A stretch of 64,000 nt of DNA from Peribacillus alkalitolerans (GCF_010882125.1 NZ_JAAGVZ010000003.1:62001-126000); one strand, 5' to 3'. Counted from the stretch's first letter, positions 42,994 to 52,072 are shown. Notes: a model not told the origin generated them from the sequence alone. Translations and numbers: made by a program.

Positions 42994-43638
42994 CTAGTTA
43001 GGCTGCTTGCTAAGATCTCTCTGAGCTCCCCTATAGCTTCCAATAAGATTTTGATATCCAGGAAGCTGGCTAGAAAGTAAAGCGCCAAAACCTTCAACAT
43101 CATTGCGCCAATCACGTTGTAATTCGCACGCAATGCTAAACCAGTTCAGAAGCTGCACCCCACCATGGGCCATACGCATTAATGCCGCATCCGCTACTTG
43201 TTTGCTAAATGTTCCAGAAGCATCAGTAGCAACAAATACTTCATAACCAGCGTTCACAGCGGAAAGGGCAGGAAATGCAACGCAAACATCTGTCACTACG
43301 CCAGCGATGATAAGTTGCTTTTTTCCAGTTTCTTCGATTGCTTTGACAAAATCTTCATTATCCCATGCGTTAATTTGTCCAGGACGAGCTATTTTTGGCA
43401 CGTCAGGAAAAAGTTCTACCAATTCTTGCATGAGTGGTCCGTTTGGCCCATTTTCAAAGCTTGTTGTTAAAATAACTGGTAAATCAAAAAACTTTGCGGT
43501 TTTAGCAAGAGCCTTAACATTGTTCTTGAATTCATCAACACCATAGTCACGTACAAGTCCGGAAATAAGGCCGGTTTGATGATCCACTAAAAGAACGGCA
43601 GCATCATCTTTGTTAAGACGAGAATAGAAATCAGACAT
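42994..43638 (-). CDS. Isochorismatase-like cysteine hydrolase (YcaC family)
   Basis: 214 residues with the Asp-Lys-Cys triad of the isochorismatase-like fold: Asp in LLVDHQTG, Lys in TGKKQLIIAG and Cys in GVVTDVCVAFPA. The extra C-terminal segment and overall length fit YcaC, an octameric hydrolase of unknown natural substrate. AAAGGAGGACATTAAA precedes the ATG. A FMN reductase gene lies directly upstream on the same strand, a frequent companion. Confidence 0.88.
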   Translation of the reverse strand: MSDFYSRLNKDDAAVLLVDHQTGLISGLVRDYGVDEFKNNVKALAKTAKFFDLPVILTTSFENGPNGPLMQELVELFPDVPKIARPGQINAWDNEDFVKAIEETGKKQLIIAGVVTDVCVAFPALSAVNAGYEVFVATDASGTFSKQVADAALMRMAHGGVQLLNWFSIACELQRDWRNDVEGFGALLSSQLPGYQNLIGSYRGAQRDLSKQPN

Positions 43639-43819
43639 TTTAATGTCCTCCTTTAATTAAAGTTATCGAAGAAGATTCATAGATTGGAAAATGTATGTTA
43701 AACTCCTACGTTTGTTCCAATGTAACTGAACTGATTACTGGCATTCGTTTCTATAAACTCATTATGTGTCAGTAGTATTTATAAAAAATAAATGATTAAT
43801 GAAGCTTAGACTTCTTCAA

Positions 43820-44377
43820 TTAATCTAGAGCTGGATTGTGATCAATCCAATGAATAAATTGGTGTAAATATTGCTGAAGATAACGTTTTGTTTGTTCGTC
43901 TGTAAGGACTTTCTGTTCAGAATCAATCTTTTTATGTACTTGGGAAATCAACACTTTTTGAAATGGAAGAACATGAACCTGCATGGCCTCTAGTATTTGT
44001 CTGATTTGCAATTGAGCAAAGGCAGTACCTAATCCCCCAGGAGTTGCACCAATTAGACCAACCGGTTTTCTGCTAAGGACAGCGGATTCCCGAGGTCTTG
44101 ATGCCCAGTCCAATGCATTCTTTAATACGCCTGGAATTCCAGAATTGTACTCTGGACTTAAAATAATGATACCGTCAACGCCCTGGATAGCGGATTTAAA
44201 TAATGTCACTGTTTCTGGAACGCTTATTTCTAAGTCTTCGTTGAACAAAGGCAGTTCATTAATTTCAATCCAGCGAAATTGATGGGAATCATCCAGCTCT
44301 GTTAATGATTGAGCAATGATTCGATTATAGGAGTTTTTACGTAAACTACCACAAATAAGGCCGATGGTTTTGGTCAT
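43820..44377 (-). CDS. NADPH-dependent FMN reductase / azoreductase family
   Basis: 185 residues with the flavodoxin-like phosphate loop GSLRKNSYNR (10-19) and the FMN contact SPEYNSGIPGVLKNALDW (about 74-91). These enzymes (ChrR, YhdA type) reduce quinones, azo compounds or metals with NAD(P)H. GGAGGAATTGT precedes the ATG. Probably co-regulated with the YcaC-like gene, though 180 bp separate them. Confidence 0.88.
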   Translation of the reverse strand: MTKTIGLICGSLRKNSYNRIIAQSLTELDDSHQFRWIEINELPLFNEDLEISVPETVTLFKSAIQGVDGIIILSPEYNSGIPGVLKNALDWASRPRESAVLSRKPVGLIGATPGGLGTAFAQLQIRQILEAMQVHVLPFQKVLISQVHKKIDSEQKVLTDEQTKRYLQQYLHQFIHWIDHNPALD

Positions 44378-44771
44378 ACAATTCCTCCTCGTTTAAAATC
44401 ACTTTCATGTTACCACAATATTCCAAAACGTAAGAAGCGACGTTATACCTAATTACAAATTTTTTATTTTAATGAAGTGTTTATTTCAAAAAGGCTAGAA
44501 TAGTTTTAGGGATTTAAGGATATCTCTTTTGTTTTCTTTTTATTCGGCTTGTGTTTGATAAATTGCTTAACATAATAGCAGGGTTAAAAAAGTACTACAT
44601 CTAATAAATGATGAATTCTAACAGAATGAAACGAAATGCTTTTAATTATTTAACCAAAACCACCATGTTCCAAAGATATGGCAAATGGTTTATGTCATGT
44701 TTATTTAACATTCTAATTTCTGTATATTTCTAGCATACTATAAACTATAAAGAATTGGAGGGAGTGCAGAA
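44378..44771. other. Divergent intergenic region
   Basis: About 390 bp between divergent FMN reductase and LtrA genes. No gene was found. AT-rich promoter-like sequence (TATAAACTATAAAG) lies about 20 bp before the ltrA ribosome site. No operator palindrome was convincing. Confidence 0.4.
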
Positions 44772-45905
44772 ATGGAAGAAAAGAAAGTGACGTGGTTAGA
44801 GCTCTTTTATGATTTGTTATTTGTGGCGGCGGTTGCGGCTGCGACTCATGTTTTACTTCATGTTGAAGATGGATATATCCATGCAGAGTATTTAGTAAAG
44901 TTTGTATTAATTTTTATTCCTATTTGGTGGGCTTGGGTAGGGCAAACCATATTTATTAACCGGTTTGGAAAAGATTTATTTCATCAACGTATCTTTTTGA
45001 TCTTGCAAATGTTTTTTGTACTAATTATGACATCAAGTTTATCAGTTGATTTTGATCCTTATTATCTTTCTTTTTTAATTGGGTATATTGGCTTAAGAGC
45101 AGTGACTGCGATCCAATATCTTATTGTCCAGCGTATAGAAACGGGAGTTCGAAAACAAGCAGCCCTCTTTTTGGGAAGGTATTTTTGGATTGGAATCGTT
45201 ATTTCATTATTCTCCGTCTTTTTTGATTCTTGGGTTCGATATGCTGTGTTGTATACGGGCATCCTTATTGATATCATTGTTCCGGTGCTTGGACGAAAGT
45301 GCTTAGAAAAGGTTCCAACAAATACGGCTCACCTATTAGAGCGATTTGGTTTATTTTCAATTATTCTCTTTGGGGAAGCGCTGATTAGCACTCTTGCGGT
45401 CATTCAGCCTACACAAGGAAATTGGTATTCAATAGGCTTTGCGATCATTTCATTTATCCTGATTATATCGATGTGGTGGCAATATTTCGATAACATGGAG
45501 AAGAAACTCGACAAGTCTGTACAAACTTCCGGCCAAATCATTATTTACGGTCATCTGTTTATATTAATGTCTTTGAGCATGATCGCAGCATCTATCAGAC
45601 TATTGTTTTTACATGAAGTCCATTACTCATTTATCTTATTTTTTGTTTTTGGATCTGTATTGCTCTATTTCCTGTCAACTACCTTTGTTTTCCATCAATA
45701 TAGACATGTGCACCACCGATTAAAAATTTATCATTTAGGGTTATTTTTAGGAATTTTAGCCGTCTTTTTTATTATTAATTTGATTATTGTAGTACCAAAT
45801 ATTTTGATAATAGCTGAATTAACCTTGTTTTTTATTATCTTTACTAAATTAACAATTTCTAATAAAAAGCAACCGTCGACAAATGAGATTCATCCGAGAA
45901 TATAA
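44772..45905 (+). CDS. ltrA: LtrA family membrane protein (low temperature requirement protein A)
   Basis: 377 residues with about ten to eleven membrane segments. The N terminus VTWLELFYDLLFVAAVAAATH and the segment ERFGLFSIILFGEALISTL are the diagnostic LtrA (PF06772) motifs. LtrA was linked to growth at low temperature in Listeria, but its activity is unknown. GGAGGGAGTGCAGAA precedes the ATG. Monocistronic. Confidence 0.9.
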   Translation: MEEKKVTWLELFYDLLFVAAVAAATHVLLHVEDGYIHAEYLVKFVLIFIPIWWAWVGQTIFINRFGKDLFHQRIFLILQMFFVLIMTSSLSVDFDPYYLSFLIGYIGLRAVTAIQYLIVQRIETGVRKQAALFLGRYFWIGIVISLFSVFFDSWVRYAVLYTGILIDIIVPVLGRKCLEKVPTNTAHLLERFGLFSIILFGEALISTLAVIQPTQGNWYSIGFAIISFILIISMWWQYFDNMEKKLDKSVQTSGQIIIYGHLFILMSLSMIAASIRLLFLHEVHYSFILFFVFGSVLLYFLSTTFVFHQYRHVHHRLKIYHLGLFLGILAVFFIINLIIVVPNILIIAELTLFFIIFTKLTISNKKQPSTNEIHPRI

Positions 45906-46008
45906 AATGTTTAATGTTTAATAGGGGGTTAATACATAAAAAAAACCTTCAATCCTTCTTGGATCAACCCATCTTTAGTTAAAATGGATTATGTCACAAT
46001 TAATCAAG

Positions 46009-46094
46009 AGACCCCCCTGCTACTTAAACCAAGCACGTCTCCCCTTTTTCATCAAATCCGTGCTTAAAATCAAATGCAAAGGAGGGGTCCATAC
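46009..46094. other. Long imperfect stem structure in non-coding DNA
   Basis: GACCCCCCT (46010) pairs with AGGAGGGGTC (46080-46089), and inside it AAGCACG pairs with CGTGCTT. The nested arms suggest a folded RNA or a relic of a mobile element end. No gene overlaps it. Confidence 0.35.
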
Positions 46095-46201
46095 TAAATA
46101 TAATAGTTGTATCTCTTGAAAGCCTCCTCCCACTTTAGTTTCTTTTTCATCCCACCACTTTAACGCTATAAACTACTAAAATATACTATAATAATCACTT
46201 C

Positions 46202-46285
46202 TTGTTCAACTGCCCTTTAGTCAAACAAACAAAAAGACCGCCGCAGCGATCACCCTCATTAACTCTTGCCCCCGTTAGGTCATTA
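46202..46285 (-). repeat. Composite terminator repeat (copy B)
   Basis: Minus strand: CTAACGGGGGCAAGAGTTAAT, a hairpin region (GATCGCTGCGGCGGTC), then TAAAGGGCAGTTGAACAAG. It lies just downstream of the DUF600 gene stop. Confidence 0.55.
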
Positions 46286-46305
46286 AATACTAGTCAAGTA
46301 CCATA

Positions 46306-46764
46306 CTACATATTCCTATCTTTTATTTCTCCAAACCATAAATCAAAAATATCATCTGGTAATAATTTATCATCATTTGAATAAACCAAATCATACTTAT
46401 ATCGTCCTGTTAAGCTATTTTCTTTTACCTTGTAATGCAGTTTTATTTCCGTAGGCATTTCTTTATTGAACTCTTCACACTTTTTATGAATTTCTTCTAA
46501 ATTTTTTAGTCCAATATCTAAAACTGCCTCTTGCCTATCTAATGAAGTATCATACTTTTCCTCTTTATCATTAACTGCAACATTAATATTGTTCTTAAGT
46601 ATCACATTACCATTAATCTTATAAAATACATCGAAAGCATACATTTCTGGTTCATATGAACCATAGATATAAATATCATCAGCTTGATTATCAACATACT
46701 CTAAACAAATAGCTACCATATCTGCTTGTAACTCTGAAAAATAATCTTCAAATACTTTAACCAC
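46306..46764 (-). CDS. DUF600/YezG-like protein, probable immunity or antitoxin type
   Basis: 152 residues from a GTG start set by GAGGTGATACGA. Acidic, with FEDYFSELQADMVAICLEYV, YIYGSYEPEMYAFDVFYKIN and a C-terminal LPDDIFDLWFGEI. The pattern fits the YezG/DUF600 family, whose members neutralise C-terminal nuclease domains of LXG-type polymorphic toxins and lie directly after the toxin gene. Here only a short tail of an upstream gene remains, so this would be an orphan immunity gene. The family assignment is moderately sure. Confidence 0.65.
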   Translation of the reverse strand: MVKVFEDYFSELQADMVAICLEYVDNQADDIYIYGSYEPEMYAFDVFYKINGNVILKNNINVAVNDKEEKYDTSLDRQEAVLDIGLKNLEEIHKKCEEFNKEMPTEIKLHYKVKENSLTGRYKYDLVYSNDDKLLPDDIFDLWFGEIKDRNM

Positions 46765-46774
46765 TCGTATCACC

Positions 46775-46925
46775 TCAAGTTTTATAATTGTTTTCTTCAT
46801 CACCATCTATAACATATTTCACTTCAAAACTAGATGGTCTTAAGTTCGTACCTTCATAATTAATTTTAACAGTAAGAGCAACTTGCTCACTTATAACTTT
46901 AGTACATTGATTCTCATTCCTTGTT
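46775..46925 (-). pseudogene. C-terminal tail of the gene formerly upstream of the DUF600 gene
   Basis: Frame reading CTKVISEQVALTVKINYEG then FEVKYVIDGDEENNYKT and stop; the TGA overlaps the ribosome site of the DUF600 gene, as in toxin-immunity operons. The rest of the gene is gone. Whether it was a toxin cannot be told. Confidence 0.35.
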
Positions 46926-47008
46926 CAACTATTCTGCCATTTAGGGCATTAAAAAAATCGACTATACAGTCGATCATGTTCTGCAACTAAAGCCCCCTTT
47001 ACTTTAAG
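46919..47008 (-). repeat. Composite terminator repeat (copy C)
   Basis: Minus strand: AAAGGGGGCTTTAGTTGCAGA, hairpin ATCGACT-GTAT-AGTCGAT with TTTTTT, then AAATGGCAGAATAGTTGAACAA. It begins at the stop codon of the NUDIX remnant. Confidence 0.6.
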
Positions 47009-47253
47009 TACAATACTTCACAATCTATGTATTGCTCTATAAACTCTCTATAATCTTCAGTTAAATCATTAGGAAAATTATGTATTGAAAATCACTGCAT
47101 TTTTTCTGACTCGCTATAATCAATCTTCATATCTCCACTTACATCTCTAGTATAATAAACGGCTTTTACCAAATATAATTCGTTACCATTTGGAACTTTT
47201 AAGTAGTATTTAGAACCAGAGAATACACTAATTAATTTTAAATTTTGGGTCAT
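46999..47253 (-). pseudogene. NUDIX hydrolase remnant
   Basis: Encodes the C-terminal half of a NUDIX protein: SVFSGSKYYLKVPNGNELYL, VKAVYYTRDVSGDMKIDYSE, then an in-frame TGA, then FSIHNFPNDLTEDYREFIEQ. The Nudix box (GX5EX7REUXEEXGU) and the N terminus are missing. Inactivated by truncation and a stop. Confidence 0.65.
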
Positions 47254-47359
47254 GCGAGCAATATCAATCGACGAAAATTTAAATAAACACAGAGGTAAAA
47301 AATCTCTGTGTTTATTCGAAAAGTATATTTATTGAGATCTAAAAAGGCTACATTTTAAA

Positions 47360-48147
47360 TTATTCTACTGTTTGAAATGGTTTTGTTTGAATTACTTTCA
47401 TCATTTTCATACGAGCAAATCGCTCATCTAAATTATTTTCAAGTATCCATTCATGATGTGTTTCGGCAATCATCAGTTATCGTATGATCAGTATTTTCTG
47501 TAACGGATAAGTTTTTCGGATAATGTCCGCTTTGTTTTTCTTGATTAGGAATGGTCGCCAACCATTCATTAAATCCTTCTAGTGTAGTAACTTTAGAAGT
47601 CGTGCTTAAATCTAACTCAAATTGATCAGCTAATAGTTCTGTGAATTTATCGCTGTTTACAGATGCTGTTTCCATTAAATACACCCAATAATGCATAAAT
47701 GATTTTGCTCGATTTTCAGCATATGCAGATTGAAATTGTGGATTTTCTATCGTACTTGTTGGTTCTAAATGAACCTTTGTAAAAAGAGGCAATTCGTTAT
47801 CGCGAAGTTTCAAAATAGTTGAATAATGAATTTTATAACTGTATCTGCTTTGATCTGGACGTATATTTTGGTAAAGAATATCTGCTTCTAACGAAAGCTC
47901 CTCGCCGCTTATCTGTTTGACTGTTGTGTTTTGAACATGATGTGCATTTTGCCAACCTTCAAACATTTTTAATCGATCTTCAATCCCTATTTTGCCTTTC
48001 GTCGTACCAGCTTGTGATGAGATTTCGACTTCTTCCGCTAAAATATCTAACTGATTGTCAATGCGTGCTTTGGTAAGTGGGACTTCATATACTTGATACC
48101 AACGATAGTGCTAAATGATTATTTTGAATGTATTTAAATTTGTCCAT
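47360..48147 (-). pseudogene. SnoaL/NTF2-like domain gene disrupted by frameshifts
   Basis: Start MDKFKYIQNNHLALS with a good ribosome site (GGAGCGAAAAAAC). After a frameshift near 48108 it continues as WYQVYEVPLTKARIDNQLDI through MFEGWQNAHHVQNTTVKQIS to SVTENTDHTI, then a second frameshift near 47460 leads to HHEWILENNLDERFARMKMM and VIQTKPFQTVE and stop. Joined, it is one protein of about 260 residues with SnoaL-like polyketide cyclase/NTF2 character in its second half. The 171-codon open middle frame (47451-47966) is not an independent gene. Confidence 0.6.
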
Positions 48148-48184
48148 GTTTTTTCGCTCCTTTAGGATCTAAATTGATTTTGAT

Positions 48185-48543
48185 CTAAAACTTCAAATTG
48201 GGTACCCAAAATTTTTTTCTTATTCTCGTTAAGTACGGATAAATCGGGTCTCTTAATTGGAACTCATACGTTTCACCATTCACAATGCCAACAACCTTTT
48301 CGCTATCATAAAGTTCTAACATAAACTCAGCCATTTCTTTCGCCGTATGAAATTTAGGAACTACACCTTCATATCGGAATTCATCTGAATCCAAAGCACG
48401 TTTAGCAAATTCAGTTTCAGTTGCAGCAGGAGCTAAAACTTTCACTTTCATGGCCTTTCCTTTTTCTTTCAATTCTTGTGCTAGACCTTCTGAGCCGATT
48501 CATACCCAATTCCTGAACTGACCCCCGTTATAACCGTATATTT
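48185..48543 (-). pseudogene. Short-chain dehydrogenase gene with a large internal deletion
   Basis: The first codons MKYTVITGVSSGIGYESA carry the SDR cofactor motif TGxxxGIG. The sequence then jumps, out of frame, to the C-terminal part LKEKGKAMKVKVLAPAATET and EFAKRALDSDEFRYEGVVPK. The catalytic Ser-Tyr-Lys centre is deleted. The 95-codon open frame that remains is only the tail. Start coordinate approximate. Confidence 0.65.
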
Positions 48544-48828
48544 CATATAAATTCATCCTAAAGTCTATTCAATTCTTCTATTGTGACTGAACTACGAGTT
48601 GATTATACTGATTAGAGTAAACTCTAAGTCAAGCAAAGAATTCAATGTGGAGGTTTCCGTAAAACTAGATTATTTCTGCCTTCGTAAATATGTATTCTAT
48701 ATTTATAGCTTCTTCAATGTAGTATGGTGCTTAAGAGAATTTTGATGTTAAATGTCTAAATGATTTTTCATTATTTCAACCAATAAGTTGATAGTTTTCT
48801 CCCTTTTAAAGACCCAAGATCAGAACAA

Positions 48829-48860
48829 AAAAAGAACAGCGTAACTGCTGCTCTATTCTT
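48829..48860. terminator. Terminator downstream of the DoxX gene
   Basis: AGAACAGC-N6-GCTGCTCT; the minus-strand side is followed by TTTTTTTG. Confidence 0.65.
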
Positions 48861-48905
48861 CAACTATAGTATGCGTTAGTTCAATAACATATTTTCACCA
48901 CCTTC

Positions 48906-49328
48906 CTAAAGTTTACGGCTCTTCGGACGTAGCGCCAACGAGGCGAAATTTAGTGCAGCATATGAAAGCGGAAGGATAATAGAAAACCCGTAATCACCAT
49001 AATCGTTAGCAAACGCATGAGATAAAGCCGCACCAGTCATTAAAAAGAATATACCAGCGTGTACCCATTCTTTAAGACGAGGAAAACCTGGCACGACGAG
49101 AGCGATGGCTCCAAGCACTTTCCAAATCCCAAGAATGGTCAAGACGTATAATGGGTAACCAAGATTCGTCACTAACTCGATGTTTCCACCAAGTTGCATA
49201 AGTTGCCCGATACCACTTAACATAACAGATGCTGCGAGTAGTAATGTCACTGACCAATAAGCAATCATTTTTCCTCTGGACTGGGTTTCTACTTTCGCGG
49301 TTGTTTCTGCAACGATAAATTTACTCAT
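48906..49328 (-). CDS. DoxX-like family membrane protein
   Basis: 140 residues with four membrane segments. VTLLLAASVMLSGIGQLMQL, GYPLYVLTILGIWKVLGAIALV and WVHAGIFFLMTGAALSHAFA are the typical DoxX_2 helices. These proteins are thought to support membrane redox or thiol-stress complexes. GAGGAGGTAACAA lies before the ATG. No partner gene remains nearby. Confidence 0.88.
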   Translation of the reverse strand: MSKFIVAETTAKVETQSRGKMIAYWSVTLLLAASVMLSGIGQLMQLGGNIELVTNLGYPLYVLTILGIWKVLGAIALVVPGFPRLKEWVHAGIFFLMTGAALSHAFANDYGDYGFSIILPLSYAALNFASLALRPKSRKL

Positions 49329-49399
49329 TTGTTACCTCCTCATAAATGTTCAGTGAAACTTATTCAAGTTCCAAACTTTCCCAATTACTAACATCAAGG

Positions 49400-49492
49400 A
49401 TACTTATTCAACAATACTGCCAGTTAGAACAATTTAACAAAGACTGCATAAGCAGTCTTCATAATCTTCAACTAACGCCCCCGTTCGTATTA
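49400..49492 (-). repeat. Composite terminator repeat (copy D)
   Basis: Minus strand: GAACGGGGGCGTTAGTTGAAG, hairpin GACTGC-TTAT-GCAGTC with TTTG, then TTCTAACTGGCAGTATTGTTG. Its upstream minus-strand gene is missing, probably displaced by the IS110 insertion. Confidence 0.6.
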
Positions 49493-49544
49493 TGTGGTTA
49501 GCCAGTAATACTGGTTGACCATTTTTTATTTGGTCTTAATATAA

Positions 49545-49725
49545 ACATAGTAGCCGGGGTAGAACGTAAGCCCCCGTGGGATTAGATCCCGTCAACTAAA
49601 CAGTTCGCCCCCTACTTGTAGAAACATGTTTGTGGCTGGTTGGGACAATGATCTCGTATAACAAGCGAAGCTATGACACTACAAGAAGGATTAGGGGTAT
49701 CCGGCAAATAAAGAAATTAGGAGGA
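49545..49725 (+). ncRNA. Candidate bridge RNA of the IS110 element
   Basis: Non-coding, GC-richer than its surroundings, and structured, with stem-loops such as GTGGGATTAGATCCCGTC (near 49576-49594) and a long imperfect fold around CGCCCCCTAC/GTAGGGG-type arms. In IS110-group elements the region before the transposase encodes the bridge RNA that pairs with donor and target DNA. Position fits; loop assignments were not made. Confidence 0.4.
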
Positions 49726-49733
49726 GATCTAGT

Positions 49734-50969
49734 ATGGATCCAGTCGTAGGTCTGGATGTCTCAAAAGGGGAAAGTGAAGTTCAAGGGTTTTTAGAGAAAG
49801 GAAAGCCTTATGGTAAGAGCTTTAGTATTAAACACGATATAGAAGGGTTAGAGATGTTACTTGATTTTCTGAAAGAGATTAAAGAGGTCACTGGTCAACA
49901 ACCTCCGGTAGTTTTAGAATCTACAGGACACTATCATAAACCAGTTGTTCAGTATTTAGATGAGCGTTTTTATTTATTAATCATTGTTAACCCTCTTATT
50001 TCACATAAGGCGAAAGCTTCTAGTTTACGTAAAGTAAAGACAGATGCAGTTGATGCTTACCGTCTATGTGAACTTTACTATAAAGAGGATTTAGAGCCCT
50101 ATAAAAAACGTGGAATAAGACTATTAAACCTTCGTAATCTTACTAGGCAGCATTCAAATATAACCGAGATGTTTGTTCAAACTAAGTTGCAATTTCAGGC
50201 GGTGCTTGATCAGGTATTTCCTGAATATAGAGGAGTCTTTGGTGACCTATATTCAATCGCATCCTTAGCTATCCTACATGAATATCCTTCCTCAGAAGAT
50301 ATTTTAATGGTTAGTGAAGAAAAGTTAGGCACAAGGCTTAAGGAATTATATAAGAAGGGGTCAAAAAAATGGATAGATGAAAAGGTCCAACTTCTTAAAG
50401 AAGCGGCAACTCGTAATCCATTTCAAAAGAATTTATATCAGAGCCACCTATTAAGTTTGGATATGTACATTAATATGCTTCTTCAATATAAAGAGCATCT
50501 ATCAAAGTTAGAAGCAGAGATAGATACCCTCGCAAAAGATATTGAAGAATATAAAATCATCCAATCTATACCCGGAATCGGAGAGAAAATCGCCGCCACG
50601 ATAATTTCCGAAATTGGTGAAATAGACCGGTTTGATAACCCTAAACAACTAGTTGCATTTGCAGGCATAGATCCTGAAGTGTTTGAATACGGAAAATTTA
50701 AAGCTACTCTAGTCCGCATTACAAAACGAGGTTCAAGTAGGTTGAGGCATGCCTTGTACATGGCAGTCCGGTCTGGGATTCGAGACTCACGTAAAAAGAA
50801 GACTACTGACGAAATAATCCCTAGAAACAAGAGATTAAGAGAGTTTTACGATAAGAAACGTAGTGAAGGTAAACTCTTTAAAGTAGCTGTAATTGCTTGT
50901 GCAAACAAACTTTTACAATGGATATTTGCCCTATTAAAGAACAAAACCACTTTCCAAGATGATGCATAG
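49734..50969 (+). CDS. IS110-family transposase (DEDD RuvC-like plus Tnp domain)
   Basis: 411 residues. The N-terminal RuvC-like DEDD domain has Asp in VVGLDVSKG, Glu in VVLESTGHYH, and the Asp pair in KVKTDAVDAYRL. The C-terminal Transposase_20 domain carries IQSIPGIGEKIAATIISEIG, LVAFAGIDPE and TKRGSSRLRHALYMAV with its catalytic Ser. Full length and undamaged. It cuts and joins DNA guided by the bridge RNA. AGGAGGAGATCTAGT precedes the ATG. Confidence 0.93.
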   Translation: MDPVVGLDVSKGESEVQGFLEKGKPYGKSFSIKHDIEGLEMLLDFLKEIKEVTGQQPPVVLESTGHYHKPVVQYLDERFYLLIIVNPLISHKAKASSLRKVKTDAVDAYRLCELYYKEDLEPYKKRGIRLLNLRNLTRQHSNITEMFVQTKLQFQAVLDQVFPEYRGVFGDLYSIASLAILHEYPSSEDILMVSEEKLGTRLKELYKKGSKKWIDEKVQLLKEAATRNPFQKNLYQSHLLSLDMYINMLLQYKEHLSKLEAEIDTLAKDIEEYKIIQSIPGIGEKIAATIISEIGEIDRFDNPKQLVAFAGIDPEVFEYGKFKATLVRITKRGSSRLRHALYMAVRSGIRDSRKKKTTDEIIPRNKRLREFYDKKRSEGKLFKVAVIACANKLLQWIFALLKNKTTFQDDA

Positions 50970-50992
50970 TTCCTAAACTTATCAAAGCAATG

Positions 50993-51030
50993 AAAAACCT
51001 TCCAAAATCATGATAGAGGAAGGTTATTTG
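50993..51030 (+). terminator. Intrinsic terminator after the IS110 transposase
   Basis: AACCTTCC-N14-GGAAGGTT followed by ATTTGG, 25 bp after the stop. Confidence 0.65.
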
Positions 51031-51149
51031 GCATGCCTATTAGTATATCATGCTAGATTTTAAGTTTTCATTGAAAAATGTTGACAAACTATTAGCTGGT
51101 TTTGTTTAAGAACATTTCTTCACAAACTTAAATGACTTACTAAGAAAAT

Positions 51150-51767
51150 TCAGTTCATTTGTACGCTTTTCCAATAAGTTTTTGGTCCATTACTTTTCAA
51201 AGTTGCATTTTTCGGTACCTGTTTAATTATAAGAAGAAGATTAAGTAAATCAACTGATGATGCCATTGAGTTTAGTATTATCAAGAATTTTAATGTCGTT
51301 GTTAATAGTCCAAATAAACTTAATATTAGTGGCATAATTATTGAAATAACTAAGAAAGGAGCGATTGTAATGAAAATGTATCTTGACTTTGAAATCTCTT
51401 CTTCGGTTATCACAAAACCCCCGAACAGAGTAAATCCGACATATGTTTTTTCTGATTTAATAAAATTGGGAATAAAAATCAAATGAAGTAATTCGTGAAA
51501 TATTAAAAGTAAGACTAGCAAAAAAATAATACTTAAATTAATTGTTATTGTTATTGCATTAGGTGTTAGTCCAAAATCTCTCAAGGAAATACTGGAAAAG
51601 ATATTTATTACCCCAATAGAGATGATTGCAGCGATAATCATTAAAGGGATAGATAACAAAATAGCATTTGTTAAATTCTTAGGTTCTTTCATTGGAATCC
51701 ATCTATCGTTAATTAATTCTAAATGTAAACTCGGGTTACTTTTCGGCAATTTATTTTGTATTTTCAT
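51150..51767 (-). CDS. DUF3267 family putative zinc metalloprotease, membrane-embedded
   Basis: 205 residues with four to five membrane segments and a membrane-side HExxH motif (FHELLHLIF, about residues 90-98), the feature of DUF3267/putative zincin peptidases related to site-2-type or SpoIVFB-like enzymes. Later helices carry NSMASSVDLLNLLLI, where an Asp may be the third metal ligand. AAGGAGGTACATAA precedes the ATG. Substrate unknown. Confidence 0.82.
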   Translation of the reverse strand: MKIQNKLPKSNPSLHLELINDRWIPMKEPKNLTNAILLSIPLMIIAAIISIGVINIFSSISLRDFGLTPNAITITINLSIIFLLVLLLIFHELLHLIFIPNFIKSEKTYVGFTLFGGFVITEEEISKSRYIFITIAPFLVISIIMPLILSLFGLLTTTLKFLIILNSMASSVDLLNLLLIIKQVPKNATLKSNGPKTYWKSVQMN

Positions 51768-51984
51768 TTATGTACCTCCTTTATTTAAATACATATTTTA
51801 CCAATCATATCTTTCTTCAACTTGGATGTATACCCTTTTTCATTAATATGCACGACAATATCATATCCTTCACTCGTTGCTTCTGATTTTATAAAACAAA
51901 TTAAAAATAGATATGAATAATATTAAATAAGCACTTTCTTCATAAGAAAACACATCATTTTTTAATGTTTCCTAACTTGACCAC

Positions 51985-52072
51985 TTCTTCCACTAAACTG
52001 CCCCTTTTGCTCATAATAAAAGCTGTCTATATGACAGCTCTGATCTTCAACCAACGCCACCGTTAGCTTAAG
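51985..52072 (-). repeat. Composite terminator repeat (copy E)
   Basis: Minus strand: GCTAACGGTGGCGTTGGTTG then AAGATCAG, hairpin AGCTGTC-ATATA-GACAGCT with TTTT, then AAAAGGGGCAGTTTAGTGG. It follows the remnant ending near 52127. Confidence 0.6.

Larger units (their letters stand above)
49500..51045. mobile_element. IS110-family insertion sequence (ends approximate)
   Basis: An intact IS110 transposase with about 230 bp of structured non-coding DNA on its 5' side and a terminator on its 3' side. IS110 elements lack clear inverted repeats, so the ends cannot be fixed by eye. It sits between a DoxX gene and a DUF3267 gene. Confidence 0.6.

Noticed and set aside
47451..47966. 171-codon open frame as an independent gene
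   Set aside because: Sequence on both sides in other frames continues the same protein, including a proper start with ribosome site at 48147, so it is the middle of a frameshifted gene.
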